DNA from: Litsea cubeba
Taxonomy: Eukaryota; Streptophyta; Magnoliopsida; Laurales; Lauraceae
NCBI GenBank assembly: GCA_012931725.1
Contig: CM022949.1
Span: 28,972,414 to 29,036,413 of the forward strand
DNA: 64,000 nucleotides
Direction of reading: 5' to 3'
In this document: piece after piece, positions 35,401-50,400 of the stretch
How positions within the stretch are numbered: position 1 is the stretch's first letter
Layout: each line of letters opens with the position of its first letter
Made by a program: the position numbers and the translations under genes
Notes under the pieces: generated by a model
Database searches by the model: none
What the model saw: only the letters and a program-made list of their open reading frames with translations
What the model was told of the DNA's origin: nothing

Positions 35401-38400
35401 GTACAATTACCAAAATACCCACGACCATGAACCTACTTGGTCTGGACCTACTAAGCCCAACACGATCATAAGCCTCCATGTAGGCTATTGCATGTCAAAT
35501 TATATGATTTTCGAGCTAATGATGGCCATCTGCATCAAGGCGTCATCTGTGACTCTATGAAGTCTGTCCAAAAATTTATGAACCTGAATAGTAGTCCTGA
35601 ATGGTTTTATTATCTTGAGAATGCCTGTATTCAAGTTGAAATCATTGAGCTATGTTCTCCAGATTAAAAACCTGTTGCAGATAGTCCCACATGCCCTTAA
35701 CAGTTTTGTACGGACTAAGATTAAGAACAATGGATGGTTCAACAAAACCTAGAATCCAACTTAAAACTCAGGAATCGTTGGTTTCCTTTGGGCACATTTA
35801 GTTGGATCAATAGGTTTGGACGCTTCAGCATTTTCCCATCAACATACCCCCACAATTCTTTTCCTTCTACAAACATCCAAAACTGGAATTCCAAGCCAAG
35901 TAATTTTTTTTTCCATTAAACCAAATTTGAAATAAATCAGATATGTCCATAATTGCGAATGTAAATAAACTAAGATGAAAACGACGAGATCTTGAGGCTT
36001 GGATTAATGCTTGAACGAGAGAAAAGTGTCTAATTTTCTTTATTTTATCATCTAATAGAGGGTTTGGTGTTAGGCAAGTAGTTGGCCATTAAAAATTGCC
36101 AAATCATATTGGGTCTGATTCTTTTATGAGACACAGGAGTCTACCTACCAGCATTCTCAGGAATTGGAATAAGCAAATGCCGGATCTTGGTTGATGTAGC
36201 ATTGCAAGTTCTTATATCCAGATCTTTTCCAAAGAAAAGGAAAATTTCTGATAAAGTATCGGCATAATTATATTTCTACTTACATAACTATATTGTATTA
36301 TATATATTTATACTTACATAATTATATTGCATAATATGTGTGTGTGCGCATTTCTACTTACATAGTTGTATTGCAACAATTTTTTAATATATTTTAGGAC
36401 ATACATAGGAATTCTATAATCTAAAAATCGAATGAGTATACTTCTGGAAAATTAATAGTCATCTTTATGAACATATGATTGTTATATTGCGTTCCCAAAA
36501 TAAATTTCCTTAGATAACGAGAAGTTTTTAAGGCCAATACACTTTGACAAAACCAGGTAAGGAATTGAGTAATTATCAGGTCAACTGGAAGTAAGAAACT
36601 ACACATCCCATTTCCATAGCACTCCATCTGACGATGAATAATTGCCTTCAATAAATGACTTGGTCCTGTAAACGGACTGTAAACAAAATTACCAGAAAAA
36701 TATGAACCTAACGAGAAGCACCTGGACCAATTGTAAGCATTGTTTCCTTCTGACAAAATGCCTTCCTTTCCAGTCGAAACTGTAGCCTTCTCAAGGTGTC
36801 TGATATTTATAGATGAGCGGGAAGATGTGACAATCATTAATATTGACAGCCAGTCCTTGCGCAAATCCTACAATGGTACCAAAGTAGCTCGCTTTAGGGA
36901 ATAAAGTTGCACTGATCAAAAGCATCAAAGCTCTAATATTAAGAGTTTGAAAGCAAATACAAGTAGCTAAAATATAACTAATACTTTCAACAGTTGGCAA
37001 AAGTAGCTCATTCATGAGTTGACTAACGAAGACTAGAAAAATACAACTTTGATATGCTGAAATCATTCTAGTGGCATGTCACCTTTAATGCATTTACAGC
37101 TAATTGTATAAAACCATGCTTATCACTTCACGTCATATCATGATAAAAAGAACATACTCTCCTTCAGTCATTTTGGTCACAAAGAGGAAGAGAGAAGGGA
37201 AACAACAAGAGTCAAAGAGAGAGAATTAGTTGACAGAATTCTATTAATATATTTCCTCTTTCTAATCGGGCTCCAAAGAATTATCCTTCATCAGATTTAG
37301 CACTAATACCATGATAAATGAGAAAGGAAGATCGAGAGATGATTGGTGAATCATGTGTTCTTGAATCACACGTCTCGTTCCATTAGATAAGTGAATTACA
37401 CAGATAAAAAGGAAAACTACATCTCTAAGATTTAGATGATACATCAGATAGCTAAATTTACAATAACAAGAATTATTGTTGTAACACCCAACCTACACGC
37501 ATGCATGATATTGTCCGCTTTGGCCTACGGGCCTCACGATTTTGTTTCTGGTAGGCCTCAACCCACCAAAAGGCCTCATGCAATGTAAGGACGCAAGCTC
37601 CACCAAAAGGCCTCATCCCAGACACTTTCCTCTCTATAGTCGATTTGGGACTCCCGGACGTCACAATCCACCCCCTTTAGGGTTGCATGTCCCTGTGCAG
37701 TAGCCTGCTAGCCCTCTTGGCCCACCCACATGGAAACCCGGCCACTTGCACCAGACCACGGCAGGGACCCACACTCGAACTAATTGAGAGTCGGCTCAGA
37801 TACCATCTGTAACACCCCACCCCACACACATGCATGCACTGTCCGCTTTGGCCCACGGGCCTCACGGTTTTATTTTTGGTAGGCCTCAACCCACCAAAAG
37901 GCCTCATGCCATGTAAGGGTGTAAGCTCTACATATAAATCCCGGTCACTTTCCTCTCTATAGTCGATGTGGGACTCCAGGGCGTCACAATATTTGCAACG
38001 CCCCACCCGACACGTATGCATGACATTGTCCGCTTTGGCCCACGACCCACACGGTTTTGTTTCTGGTAGGCCTCAACCCACCAAAAGGACTCATGTAAGG
38101 TAAGGGTGCAAGCTCTACATATAATCCCAATCACTTTCCCCTCTATAGTCGATGTGAGACTCTAGGGTGTCACAATCCACCCCCCTTTGACTAGTTTCAT
38201 TGTCCTGTTCTACATAGCTCTTTCCTTGGTTTCTAGGATTGCCACTAGCCGCTCCTCGTAACAACACAACCAAATGGAGGTTACATGGGAGACAGCGAAC
38301 GAGGTCAGGAAGAAGTATCCCCACCTTTTTCCACCAGGTATGGGTGGGGCGTTAGAATTGTTCTTATCGATAATAAACTAGTTTTGGGACGGTGAGCCTT

Positions 38401-41400
38401 GGGCCCTTGAGCCTAGCGAGTCATGGCATGTGGGCCTCTCTATAATGAGCCCAGGTCCTACTGTTAACTGATCACATGGGTTAAAATTGGACACAGATGG
38501 TGACAAGTATGCACCAAACCTAAACCCTACTCATTTACTAATTAGGTCAAAATGAATACCAAACAACCATAGGTTCAAATCCGAAAAGATACTGTATTAT
38601 CCAGAATTTGAACCCATCTTAATTTCTGATTGAGAATATAGGAGCCTCCTTGGCTATTCTTAGAGATACCATTTTAGTTTTTGTATCTTTATTTGGTTCT
38701 CTTTTATACCCTTCTACTACTTAAATAAAGACATATACGTCATTACTCACTTCACATTTTCAAACCTGTTTATTAATCAGGTTGGACATTTGAACGAGAA
38801 CCCTATATCGCCAGCATGGGTTCGGTGGGTTGGGTAATGAATTCCCACCAAAATGATCATCATATTCTAGATGGTATTTTTAAATGAAACATTGAGTGCT
38901 TTTAATGTCAAGGCAGTTTTTCTCCATGTTTATTGAGTGGGTGCTGTACCAGTGTGACTATGTCCTAAATTAGTACAGTGCCAGTCGAGATTTTAAATTT
39001 GATTTCCTCTTTCTTCTTCCACCGTGTGATGTTTGTGGTTTAGGGACAATATTTTGGAATCATGGAGACCTAGGCAATGTGTTTCTGTCTAATCACTGTT
39101 CATGAATAGCTGGGCTGCAACAAGATACATTAAGAGACTCCACTTGTAGGAGTCTATCCATGAGCATGCCTAATTCCATATAGTTCAAAACAGAAGTTTC
39201 TTCACAGATGGGGTTGCTCACAACAAATGGGAAAAAAAAAAACCTTCTGTGTTTGTTCATCACACTCGATAGGGATGATGATGTAATATCTAGAATAATA
39301 TCTTAAGAACAATTGGTAGCCTATGATGCACAGATACTTCAGAATGGGCAACATATCATGTCATATCGTGTCAGATACTTCATATTTTGTGTAAAATATG
39401 TGTCCATCATGTCTATGGCGTATCCCAGCCGTATTTGGGCATCATAAATTGGTACCGGTCAAGGAAAAAAGCAAATTTAAAATAAAATTTTCATATTGAA
39501 TAATAAACAGGTACATCAAAAATTAACCAAACACCACATCCACATCAAAAGGGGAAATGAGTAGCATAGATTTCTTACAGAGAGGTCACAAGTTAAAGCA
39601 GCAACATTTTCACCCTGAGGTTTTGGTATGTTTTCAAGATAATGAACAATTTGCTGAAAAAGGTCTCTCAAGGTTGTGTCTAGGTCAAGAGCCACCATGC
39701 CTGGACTTCCAAGCAAAAATCGGATCCTTCCGGCGCAAGATGATAAATAAGATAATGCATAGCCTCTTATAGCTGCAAGAAACATAAATTGTATTTAATA
39801 AATCTGCACATTATGAGAAGTCACCCATATATTGCTTATGAATAATGAAGTTCATATTATTAATTACGCAATTTATAATAACTATATAGTTGTAGTATGT
39901 TACAAAAAATCTGAGAACATATTTGATGACGAAATCTTGCTGCAATAAAACTTGACAAAAATTTTTAAAAAAATGCAAAAACAATGTTGGAATCACTCCA
40001 CATTCCTATAGTTGTAGTATAATGCTCATGTTCTTTTAAATCACTCCACATTCATCTATTATAAATCCTTTTGGAAAAACTTATCAATAGATTAGGTCCA
40101 GCCATTAGTTCAATCAACTAAATCCAACACTGATGCAGGACAGACCCATGGGGCCTTTGGGCCCAGCCCACCTATCTTTATCCTATTTCTAGTTATTTTA
40201 TTTGAAGTTGTGTTTTTTTTTTTTTAAGATTTATGTCTTTTAGTTGGAATCATGGCCATCGATGTAGTTGGATGGTCCAGATTAGCTTTAGTTTTCACAT
40301 ATTTAAGCATTGTAAAGCCTCCTAGGCTATAGAGTTGATGATTAATGAAATTTCCTTCTGAGTGATTTTCGGGCTGCCCAAGTTATCTCTTCTTCCTCGC
40401 CCACAATGGGGAGTTTGGCGTGAGGCCAATTTTCAGGCGAAAGTCTGACTTATATCCCTTTCACCTCCATCTATGTTCTTTCCATCTCTACCCGCGCCCG
40501 CACTTGGTACCCCACTCCGCATCAAACACTCTTAAGTGCCAGTTCATTGCAAAATTGGAGCAAATGTTTCATTGTGGAATATTTTACTATATCTACACAA
40601 GCACAAATATATAAATATAATATGTACAGACCAGAACCTACAAGAATTCTTGCAACACTCGCTATGCGAGAATTCTTGCAAGAGCCCAGCAGGAACATGT
40701 CAATCAATAGGATAGGGGCAAAAAAATAAGCTTTTATCAGATCAATGATATGGATTTTGGATGCCCAGAAACTTAATTGTGAAATCATATACATGTTTTA
40801 ATCACTGCCAACAGTCATGAGTGTCAAAAATGCCATGTCAATAAAAATAAAATCTAACCTGCTATATATTTGCGTACCAAACAACAGAGCCGATCTATTC
40901 CATCTAATAAGAAACCTATAGTTGGATCTGTTGCATCCTGCACAGAAACCATCATAGTAATAGTCAATGACTGAATCTGCACATTGATGAAAAAGGTGTG
41001 GGAATTTCCAGATGGCTTTCAAAATATATTAGAAAAATCCAGAAAGAAGAAGAAGAAGAACACGTAATGGATATATGATAAAGAATATTGCTTACAATGT
41101 CAACAGGTACTGGACGTAAAGCTTTAGATTTTGATGAAGCAATCCCGACATGTTGAAAATACCAAATAACCTCAGACTGAGCTAAAGCCAATGCAGAAAA
41201 TACCATCTGCAGGAACCACAGTATCATTATAAAAAGTAAGAAATTTCTATTACAACAAAGCTAATAAGCTTTAACAAAGCCACTTGGGTAAAAAATATTA
41301 ATAATTCATTTTTGGAAACTAGAATCATCATTTCGTCTACATGTAAATTCAGTCCTCGAGATTCAAAGCCGTCGGTGGATGCACGTAGCCAACAAAGTTC

Positions 41401-44400
41401 CTATATTGGGTATCTTATAGGTTTTCAACAATCACTTTGTATAATTTTGCTTCATGTAAAGGGGGTCATATTTTCCTCATTTAGAGGGACAAAAAATGTG
41501 TAATCACTTTTGTAAGTAGAAAATTATAAAAGTATGCTTTCATTAATATTTTTCCTTCTATTATTTTTGGTTAGCAATCTGTCATGTTTTTAACGAATAG
41601 CTATCATACATGAAATGTGAACTAATCCAGGGAAAAAAATTATCCATAGGATGCCAACCATATCAGTCATAGATTTGGAAAATCTGGAGTAGATTTTAGC
41701 TTCACCTGTTAGTACATTTCAGAGTACCTTATAAGAACTTGATGCATTCTTTGCAAGCACCGAAAGTTTGAGAAGGGAAGCAACAATGTAGGAAGGTTCA
41801 CAGTGTAAATGTGGACATGACACCTTGGACAAGTAATAATGGGCCCTTGCAAGAAGTTTTGAATCTATTTAGGTATAGGGACTGGGATTCTATCAGAGGA
41901 GCAAAACCATTCTTTATTCCCGCACATCACCGTAAGTCAAAAGGAGGAACACCCTCACCACCCTAGGAACAAGAGGGGAGAGATATTTTCAAGCTTGCAA
42001 AATGAGGAAAAGGAAAAGTAGGGAATTAGATCATGTCATGTGTATAAAAAGCGAAACCAAAAGGTTTCAATGAAGAACAATGATATTAAAGAAGGTGGAG
42101 AGAATATTTTAACAAACTTTTAAATGAAGTATCTATTGGAGGGGTAAAGAGAGAGGATACTTCATTAGCAGGACATACTTTTCACCACAAATTACAATGT
42201 TGAAGTAAAGAAAGCATTGACATAAATGAAGAAAGAAATGACTACGAGACCAGATGGCATCCCAATAGAGGCTTGAAAATGCTGAGAAGAAATTGGATGG
42301 ATCTAGTTAACTAGGCTCTTCGATGAGATATTAAGGTCAAAGAAAATGTTGGATGAAGGGAGAAGAGTGTTATAGTACCTATATACAAAAACAAAGGAGA
42401 TATACAAAGTTGCACCAACTATCATGAAATTAAATTTATGAGTAACACTATATGACTATGCGAGAGACTAATGGATCAAAGACTTCTTAGACAAAAGAAC
42501 AAGATATCTGAAATCGGTTTGGTTTCATGTCATGAAAGTCAATTATGAAAGCTATCTTCTCATTTAGGAAATTATTGAAAAAATAATGAGAGAAGAATTA
42601 TATGAACACCATCAATATAGAGAGCCTACAACAATGTGTCTACATATTTAATTTAGTAGGTTTAGGCAAAAGGAGTATTTCAAGAGGTTATATTGAAATC
42701 GTTAAAGACATGTACGAGGGAACGGTAATAAGAGTGAAAGATACCTATGGAGAGACAAGTGAGTTTCCACTAACAAGGTTTACATTAGGGGTCCGCTCCA
42801 AGCCCCTATCTCTTTACACTGATTATGAATGAATTAACTACTCATATTCAAGAGGAGGCACATTGGTGTATATTGTTTGTAGATGATATGGTGTCGGTCG
42901 ATGAATAGAGAGATGGCGTGAAATTTGAGAGATGGCAAGAGGCTTTAAATCCAAGGGTTTTAAATAAGTCATACAAAGTCGGAATATATGAATTGTAACA
43001 TCAGGGTGGGGTGTGCAAAGAGCTGAAAGCCTGAAACTACTGTGAGAATTAAAGCTCAAGAGATAACAAAAAGGAGATTCATTATGATACCTTGGCTCAA
43101 TAATTAGTAAGGATCTAGAGATTGAGGAAGGTGCTGAACATAGGAAAGAGCGAGATGGTTGAGGTGGAGACTTACATGCTTAGGATGGTTAAGGTGGAGA
43201 ATTACTTCTAAATTGCTTTGTAATCGGCGCATACCAACAAGATTGAAGGGAAGATTTTATAGGAAAGCTATTAGACCAGCTATAACCTATAGCGCAAAAT
43301 GGTGGCCAATCAAGAAGCAACACGTGCAAAAAAATGAGTGTAGCAAAGATGAGAATGTTAAAACCAGAAAAGACATATCAGAAATGAGCGCTTTTTGGAG
43401 CATTTAGGGATGGCATCAATAGATGGTTCATTAAGAGACTCGCTTGAGATGGTTTGGACATGCCTGATGCAGGCCAACATTGGTGCTTTTGAGAAAAGTT
43501 TTTCTATTCAGGCTGATCGCTCACCAAGGAGAAGGTGAAAGCTGAAGAGGACGTGAATGGAAGTGGTGAAGATAGATCTAAAGAAGTGCAACCTATTCGA
43601 GGATTTGCCTCAAGATAGATCGAAATGTGGAGAAATACAATTCATGTAGCTGACCCCAACATAGTTCAGACAAGGCTTTGATGATGATATATATTATCCT
43701 ATGCACGACTCGTGCATTGTGCACACCGATATTAGGACCCACTTGATTGTCCATCTGATTGGACCCCCCAACCACCCACCCACCCACCCACCCACCCACG
43801 CCCCCACCCAAAAAAAAAAAAAAACCACACGGCCCCTGACTGTGCACCCATGCAAATGGACTGGACTTATGAGCCATGGATGATAGGGTTAGGATGACCA
43901 GATGGAATAAACCACCCAGATCTTCAAATTCCCCCAGTCCCATCCCAACTGCACGCATAGGATCAAGTGTCTGTGTATACTGTATACGGCTTTGTTCAGG
44001 TGAACAATTCTCACGGAGTGATCGTGAGAACTTTCTCTAGGGCCCAACTATGGGTCAAATTGAAAGATCTAAGTGCAACCACCCCATGTATCAAGTTTGA
44101 CCCCAGTCCCATGCCCATAACCCTTTAATCCGTCACCCACAAGTTTAACGGATTCATATTCAATAAATAAATAAATTCAACCCTTTATCCAATAGTCTAA
44201 TCCATTCAGATACGTGGCAAACCTCGAGTTCAATGACTATCAGGGGGAGGGGTCCCTGTTTGTGCATGGTTTGCTAAGTGGGCCCCACCAATAGTTCTCA
44301 CGGAAGCATTCTCACCAGAATATTTCTGATCTATATACACCTTGCATGCAATGTGCATGGGGATTTCCATGCTCACCTTGTTGTGCAGCCCACCTACGGA

Positions 44401-47400
44401 TGGGGCTGTGGGATCCAAAGATATGGTTGGGGCCTACCTATGTACAAAATATGGGGCACACTTGATCATCCTAATCCTTTGATCAACGGGCCATATGTTT
44501 CACCCCTTAATAACAATGGACTATTGATATAAAGGTACGGTACATTCAGATGGGTTTAAAAAAAATGGGAATGGTGTGATAAGGGGTTCCCGTGTGTGTG
44601 GTCCATTCCGATGGGTTATCAGGTGGGCCACACTATGAGGTATGCACCTAAACATCAAGCACAACGTGTGCAATGGATAATATATATAGTGCAACTCTAG
44701 ACAGCGCCCGGGCATTTTTTATAAGAAAAATGCCCCTCCTAGTTAGGCCCACTCGGATTCATAATGATGATGGAAGTCCATTGGATGGAAAGATATATAT
44801 GAGACCTACCAATGCGCAAAATTTTGACTCCATAAGATCATCATAACCCTTTGATCCACGGCCCGAAAACTTAAATGGTTTTAGAGCATCATTGTCTTAT
44901 GATTTCAATCCAATGGTGAGGAAAAGTTGGATGAGTGTCAAGTTTGGACTTGTGACTATTCATGAGGGGTAGTGTGTGTGAAAATATTAGATTGACTCAA
45001 GGTGGGCCCCATTAACAAAAAAAGAGGGGTGGAAAACGGGGCATATTTAAAATGGGGCATTTTGGAGAATTACCCATATATATATTAAATGATAGTGTAC
45101 ATACTTCCTGTACATAGCAACTGTGGGGCCCACTTGGGACACAAATCATTGGATGTCAGGATCGAAAGATCCAAGTGGGACCATCCTAGAAATCAAATTT
45201 GAAGTCAATCTAATACCTCTAACCCCTTAATCCATGGCTGGCAAGTTTAATGGCTTTATAAAAAAAAACACAAATTGACCATCAATCCAACAGTCCTGTC
45301 CATTCGGATCTGTGCAAATCCATGGGATCAGTGACTATTGGAGGTGGTGGTTGGGTTAAGGAGTTCCAATTGATGGGTCATAAGGTGGGCCCAACTAGGT
45401 TGTATGTAATGTAACATGGTACATACAGTACGTACAGGATCATTTTCCAATATATAAATAATATATATGCCTCTGTTCTTCTACGAGCTATCACGGATTT
45501 GTGTGAGGTAACTTTTTTACCACCGCGTGAGACACCCCATGACATCCTCCCCTCACACTCACCAGCCCACCACCACCCAAACCAAACCAAACCAAACTAA
45601 ATCAAGCCTTTTCCCACTAGGTGGGGTCGGCTATATGGATTTGACGACGCCAATCAAATCTGTTTAGGGCCATGTCCTCCGTTAGATCCATGTAGGCAAG
45701 GTCATGTTTAATAGTTTCTTTCCAACTTCTCTTAGGTCTCCCTCTCCCTCTCCTACTCCTAGCAATCTCCATGCTTTCACACCTTTTAACAGGTGCCTCC
45801 GTTGGACGCCTTCTAACATGGCCGAACCATCTCAGTCGATTTTCTCTCATTTTATCTCCAATCGGTGCTATACCTACTTTGCCCCTAATCTCCTCATTCC
45901 TAATCCTATCTCTCCTTGTGATCCCGCACATCCATCTTAGCATTCTCATCTCCGCAACTTCCATCTTCTTGACATGATTATGTTTTACTGCCCAACACTC
46001 TGATCCATATAACAACACTGGTCGTACCGCCACCTTATAATACTTTCCTTTAACCTTGAGAGGGACTTTCCGATCACACAAGACCCTCGAAGCACTCCTC
46101 CATTTGGTCTACCCGGCCTGAATCCTGTGACTTACATCAGTATCAATCCATCCATCCTGTTGCACTATATATCCAATGTACCTAAAGTTTTCTTTCCAAG
46201 GTACCTAAAGTTTTCTTTCTCTACAATCTTTTGTGTGCCCAAACTTACTTCTATGCTACCAGGTGCCCTACTTTGACTAAACTTGCATTCCATATATTCC
46301 GTTTTGCATCGACTTAGCCCCCCACCACCCAAAAAAAAAAGGGGAATAGCACTCACCCTAATTTAGCACTAATATGAATAATGATCACGATCAAATTAAA
46401 TTCCAACGGTTTTTTAAGTTTTATTTTTCAGTAAATTCAATATGAAAATCCGGGGTGACTGCCCATAGAAAATGACAACAGCCTTTTCATGCTCTCAAGT
46501 CTTTAAATCCATCCATTACTGTCAACAAAAGAGTAGTTTTTAAACTAACATGTAGGCGGCTCTTTGGATGTCAGAATTGAGGATTTGAAATGTAACAAAG
46601 AAGATGAGAAAATCATGTTATTTTGACTAAACTTATATCGGCAATGTTATGTCAACAAGTCTTGAGCTTTCACATCAACATGAGATAGTTTAAACTCCAT
46701 ACTTCACTGATCTAACTATAAGACATAGATATGAAGTGATTGAAAACATGTCTTGAAAAGCATAAACCACAGTCAAAATCATAAAGGAAAAGGTAAAAAA
46801 AATTATAAAAAAGAAGAAGAAGAAAAGCTAAAGCTAAGAAGCACCTGAATATTAGGAGCCAGTAAGCTTGGTTGATCAGCAAAAAACAGAACCATTCTTC
46901 CAATCTCTTGCTTCAAAAATACTCTCCTTTCCCGATGTATGGCATCACAAGAAATTAATGCTTGCTCATGCACTTCGCTACAATTTTTCAACCATTACAA
47001 CATATAAATTGATTCTAGTGAACAATGCTACAAAGATAAAGATATTCTACAATTGCCATCAAATATAAAATGCAATAAGAGAACTAATTATATACTCGCA
47101 CACCTTTGGAAAAAATATTTGTAGAAGAGCTCTATTTCCATCTATCGGGGCAACAAGTGTGGGCACATGGAACTCCATCTATTGGGGCTACAAAGTTTGG
47201 GCACATGGAACTATATTCATAGAAGAGCTCTATATCCATCTATTGGGGCTAAAAGTTTGCGCACATGGAACTCACTGTGTGTGTGAGAAACAGAGAGACA
47301 ACCCATGGGGAACACCAAGGGCTCCACATGATCAATTCAAGCCTGTCATCCCAAACACCAACCCCCCTGCCCTTCTCCCCAAAATAATAAAAATAATAAT

Positions 47401-50400
47401 TAAAAAAATTGTCACGGATCCCATGGGTATAAGTTAGTTAGATTATGATTCAGATTTGTAATTAAGCCGTGAGTTTTTGTTTAGTCTAGATTTGTTGTAG
47501 ACATCCTTTAGTTTCATATTAAAGTTCTAATACAGTAAGATAAGCTTTGATTTACACATTCATCATCATCATCAAAGCCTTGTCTCAACTATGTTGCGGT
47601 AAGCTACATGAATATTGGTTCTCCATTTAATTTTGTTTTCACCAGTTCGATCTATCCTGAGCCAAATCTTCATATAGCACCAATGCACGTCCTCTTCATC
47701 CTACCCATCCCTTTGGTGGGCCATCAACCTACAAAGAAAAAATTTTCCTCACCGACGCTGCTGCTAGCCTGCATTGAAAATTTCCAAACCATCAACAGAT
47801 TTCTCTTATTTTATCACCTATTGGTGCTACCCCTAAATACACTCAAATGCGTTCATTCCTGATTCTATCCTCCCAATTGTATCACACATTCTTATCTCTG
47901 CTACTCTCATTTTGCACATGTTCTGCTTCTTGATTGGCTAAAATTATGCCTCCGATTTCCACAGTATACATGAAAAATATATTACTGATTTGATCCACTT
48001 ATATTTTGAAAAAATCACAGCACAAACTTCGAGGGCCCTGCGTTTCAGATCGTGACAATTGAAAAGGTCAGCCACATTCTAAGAGCACTTGGATGTCTGG
48101 AAATTGGGTACCAAATTTGATGCTGAATTCTAATGAAGCAGTTATTCATGCACTACACACCTTATCATTTTTTCAACCTGCTTTGCAACATTATACTCCA
48201 AATCTGCTTCTTTTTGCTTAGTGCGTCCAGATTTAGCCATCTTCTTCGATTCTAATATCCTTGGCAAAACATATAATTGATAATCCTCATGCAATAGTAT
48301 GTACTGCATGTTACAAAATATAATAATGGTCAACTATGAAAACAGAAAACACAGAGAATACAGGTGTAAGTATGGCAGGCACAAAAGCTCACCTCATCCC
48401 TAAACAATGTGAGAATCAGATTTTCCTTCAGAACAACCTGAAAACAACTATATTGAGCTAAGACAATTTAATAATGATGGGTTTCTCACTGCAAAGAAAG
48501 CATATTGCATTAACAAGCAAAACTAAGCATAAGCTAACAAAAGGAATCCTTTTTCAATTCACCAACAATAATGCAAAGGTACATAGTAAAATTTAGAAGT
48601 GAAAAGGTCATCATTACAGCACAGAGTTTTTATGGACATTTTTTTTCTTTTTTCTCGTTTTTTTCTTTAATGGTATGTTTATGGACAGTATTATTCAGAA
48701 GACATGTGGTTCAAATGGAGTACAAATAAGAAAGTAAGATAAAGAAAAAAGCTTCATAAAAGATGTCCCCACAAAAGACATACCCATATTCATGATAATG
48801 CAGCATTTTCATAATGTAACTCAAACATTTGTTCCTAGAGACTCCTTAATATGGAGCAGAAGGCAACAGATTAACATTAAAATATCACTTCTCTTGATTT
48901 GCTCATGGACCTGAAACACCCTTGAGTTTTTTTTCAAAACTCACAAAAGCAATGTGAGTGGAAAGCTGAAAGACCACCTTGTTAACTGGTTTGAAATTTC
49001 ATCTAGCACCGAGTCGAAGGAGAAGTCAACCCATGCCCGTCAGGACCAATATGAGTCTGCGACCAGGAACCCAAAGTCCAGACCAAGCCTGCCCCAACTC
49101 AGCCAAGTTGGATCAACAGAAAACTGGCACCAATTTGTCGATTGTATTGCCCTAGATTTAAAAGATTCTATGAGCTGATTTATAGTTATTTCATTGTACT
49201 TGCAATTGATAAGATGTTTATTCTACTTATGCACCCCTTACACTACGGTAATTGAGGGGTCGTTTGTTTGAAGTCATTTATATATGTAAATGATTCTCAT
49301 GAGTAATGGTTATGCATCATCACATTTGTTTAAGCTCATTTACGCATATGGTATGAAAATGGTAAGTAAATAAGGCCATTTAGACATCAAGATTTTCACC
49401 CCTGAACAGGTTCGAAAATCACTTTCATCCCTCCTCCAAAAAGATGCCAGTAAAGTATCTTACACAGTGATTGCATTCTTGTCATCTTGTGGGACCCATC
49501 AATCATTTTACTTTACTGGTGATTGCGTTCTTGTCATCTTGTGGGCCTCATCAACCACTTTATTTTTCCGCATTCCTGTGGGCCCCATATTTGTAATCAA
49601 AACCATTCAATTTGTTCATTGAACCAATAAACACCAAAATCTTGGAGCTGACTTTCTTTAATCTTCGTAGATCTTGAGCAATTTGTGAAAAGAGTCCCAA
49701 CGTATAGATCTAATGTTCTGCACTTTTGTGGGCTACTCATTCATGATTTGAACCATTCAATATTCTTGTTTGAATGGTAGGTATTAGGACGTTTAGTTTC
49801 ACATATTAATTCTTCAGGGATTTGGAGAAATTTGTGAAAAAAAAAAAAAAAACCCAAATACATCTAAAACCATTGAATATACTCATTTATTCGTGAAAAC
49901 AGTGATTTTGACAAACATGGTAATGTATTTAACATGTCACATGTTTAACATTCGCATATGCAACATTTGCATATGTAAAATTTACTCAAGTAAAACCCAT
50001 TTTACTATCATGTGCAAAAGGCAAACAACCCGTTATAATAAAATCCAAGAAAAGTAATTGACATTCAAGATCTTTATTTTTAAAAAGAAAAAAGGGATTG
50101 AAATATACCATTGCAATATCAATGCTAGTAACCCGAAGTAGTTCATCAGGACAAACAAGATATCCAAATAGGACCCATTCTCTATAAGATGTTACATTTG
50201 CCAAATCTTGAGCCCTCTGCAGAAAAATTAAAAAAAAAGTAAAAAAGAAGAAAAGAGAATGCACTGACATCTATTTTATCACCATATCATGGTAGATATA
50301 TATCATGCATAATAGAGAAAGCAAAGAGAACTAAAACTAAAATTTTTTAAGCATTCAGTTAAGTCAGAGGTACCATTGGATGAGCAGAATTTGTTAGTAT

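Noticed and set aside
43701..43958. Proline/histidine-rich frame over CCACCCACCC repeats
   Set aside because: It is a simple-sequence artefact following the RTE 3' end.
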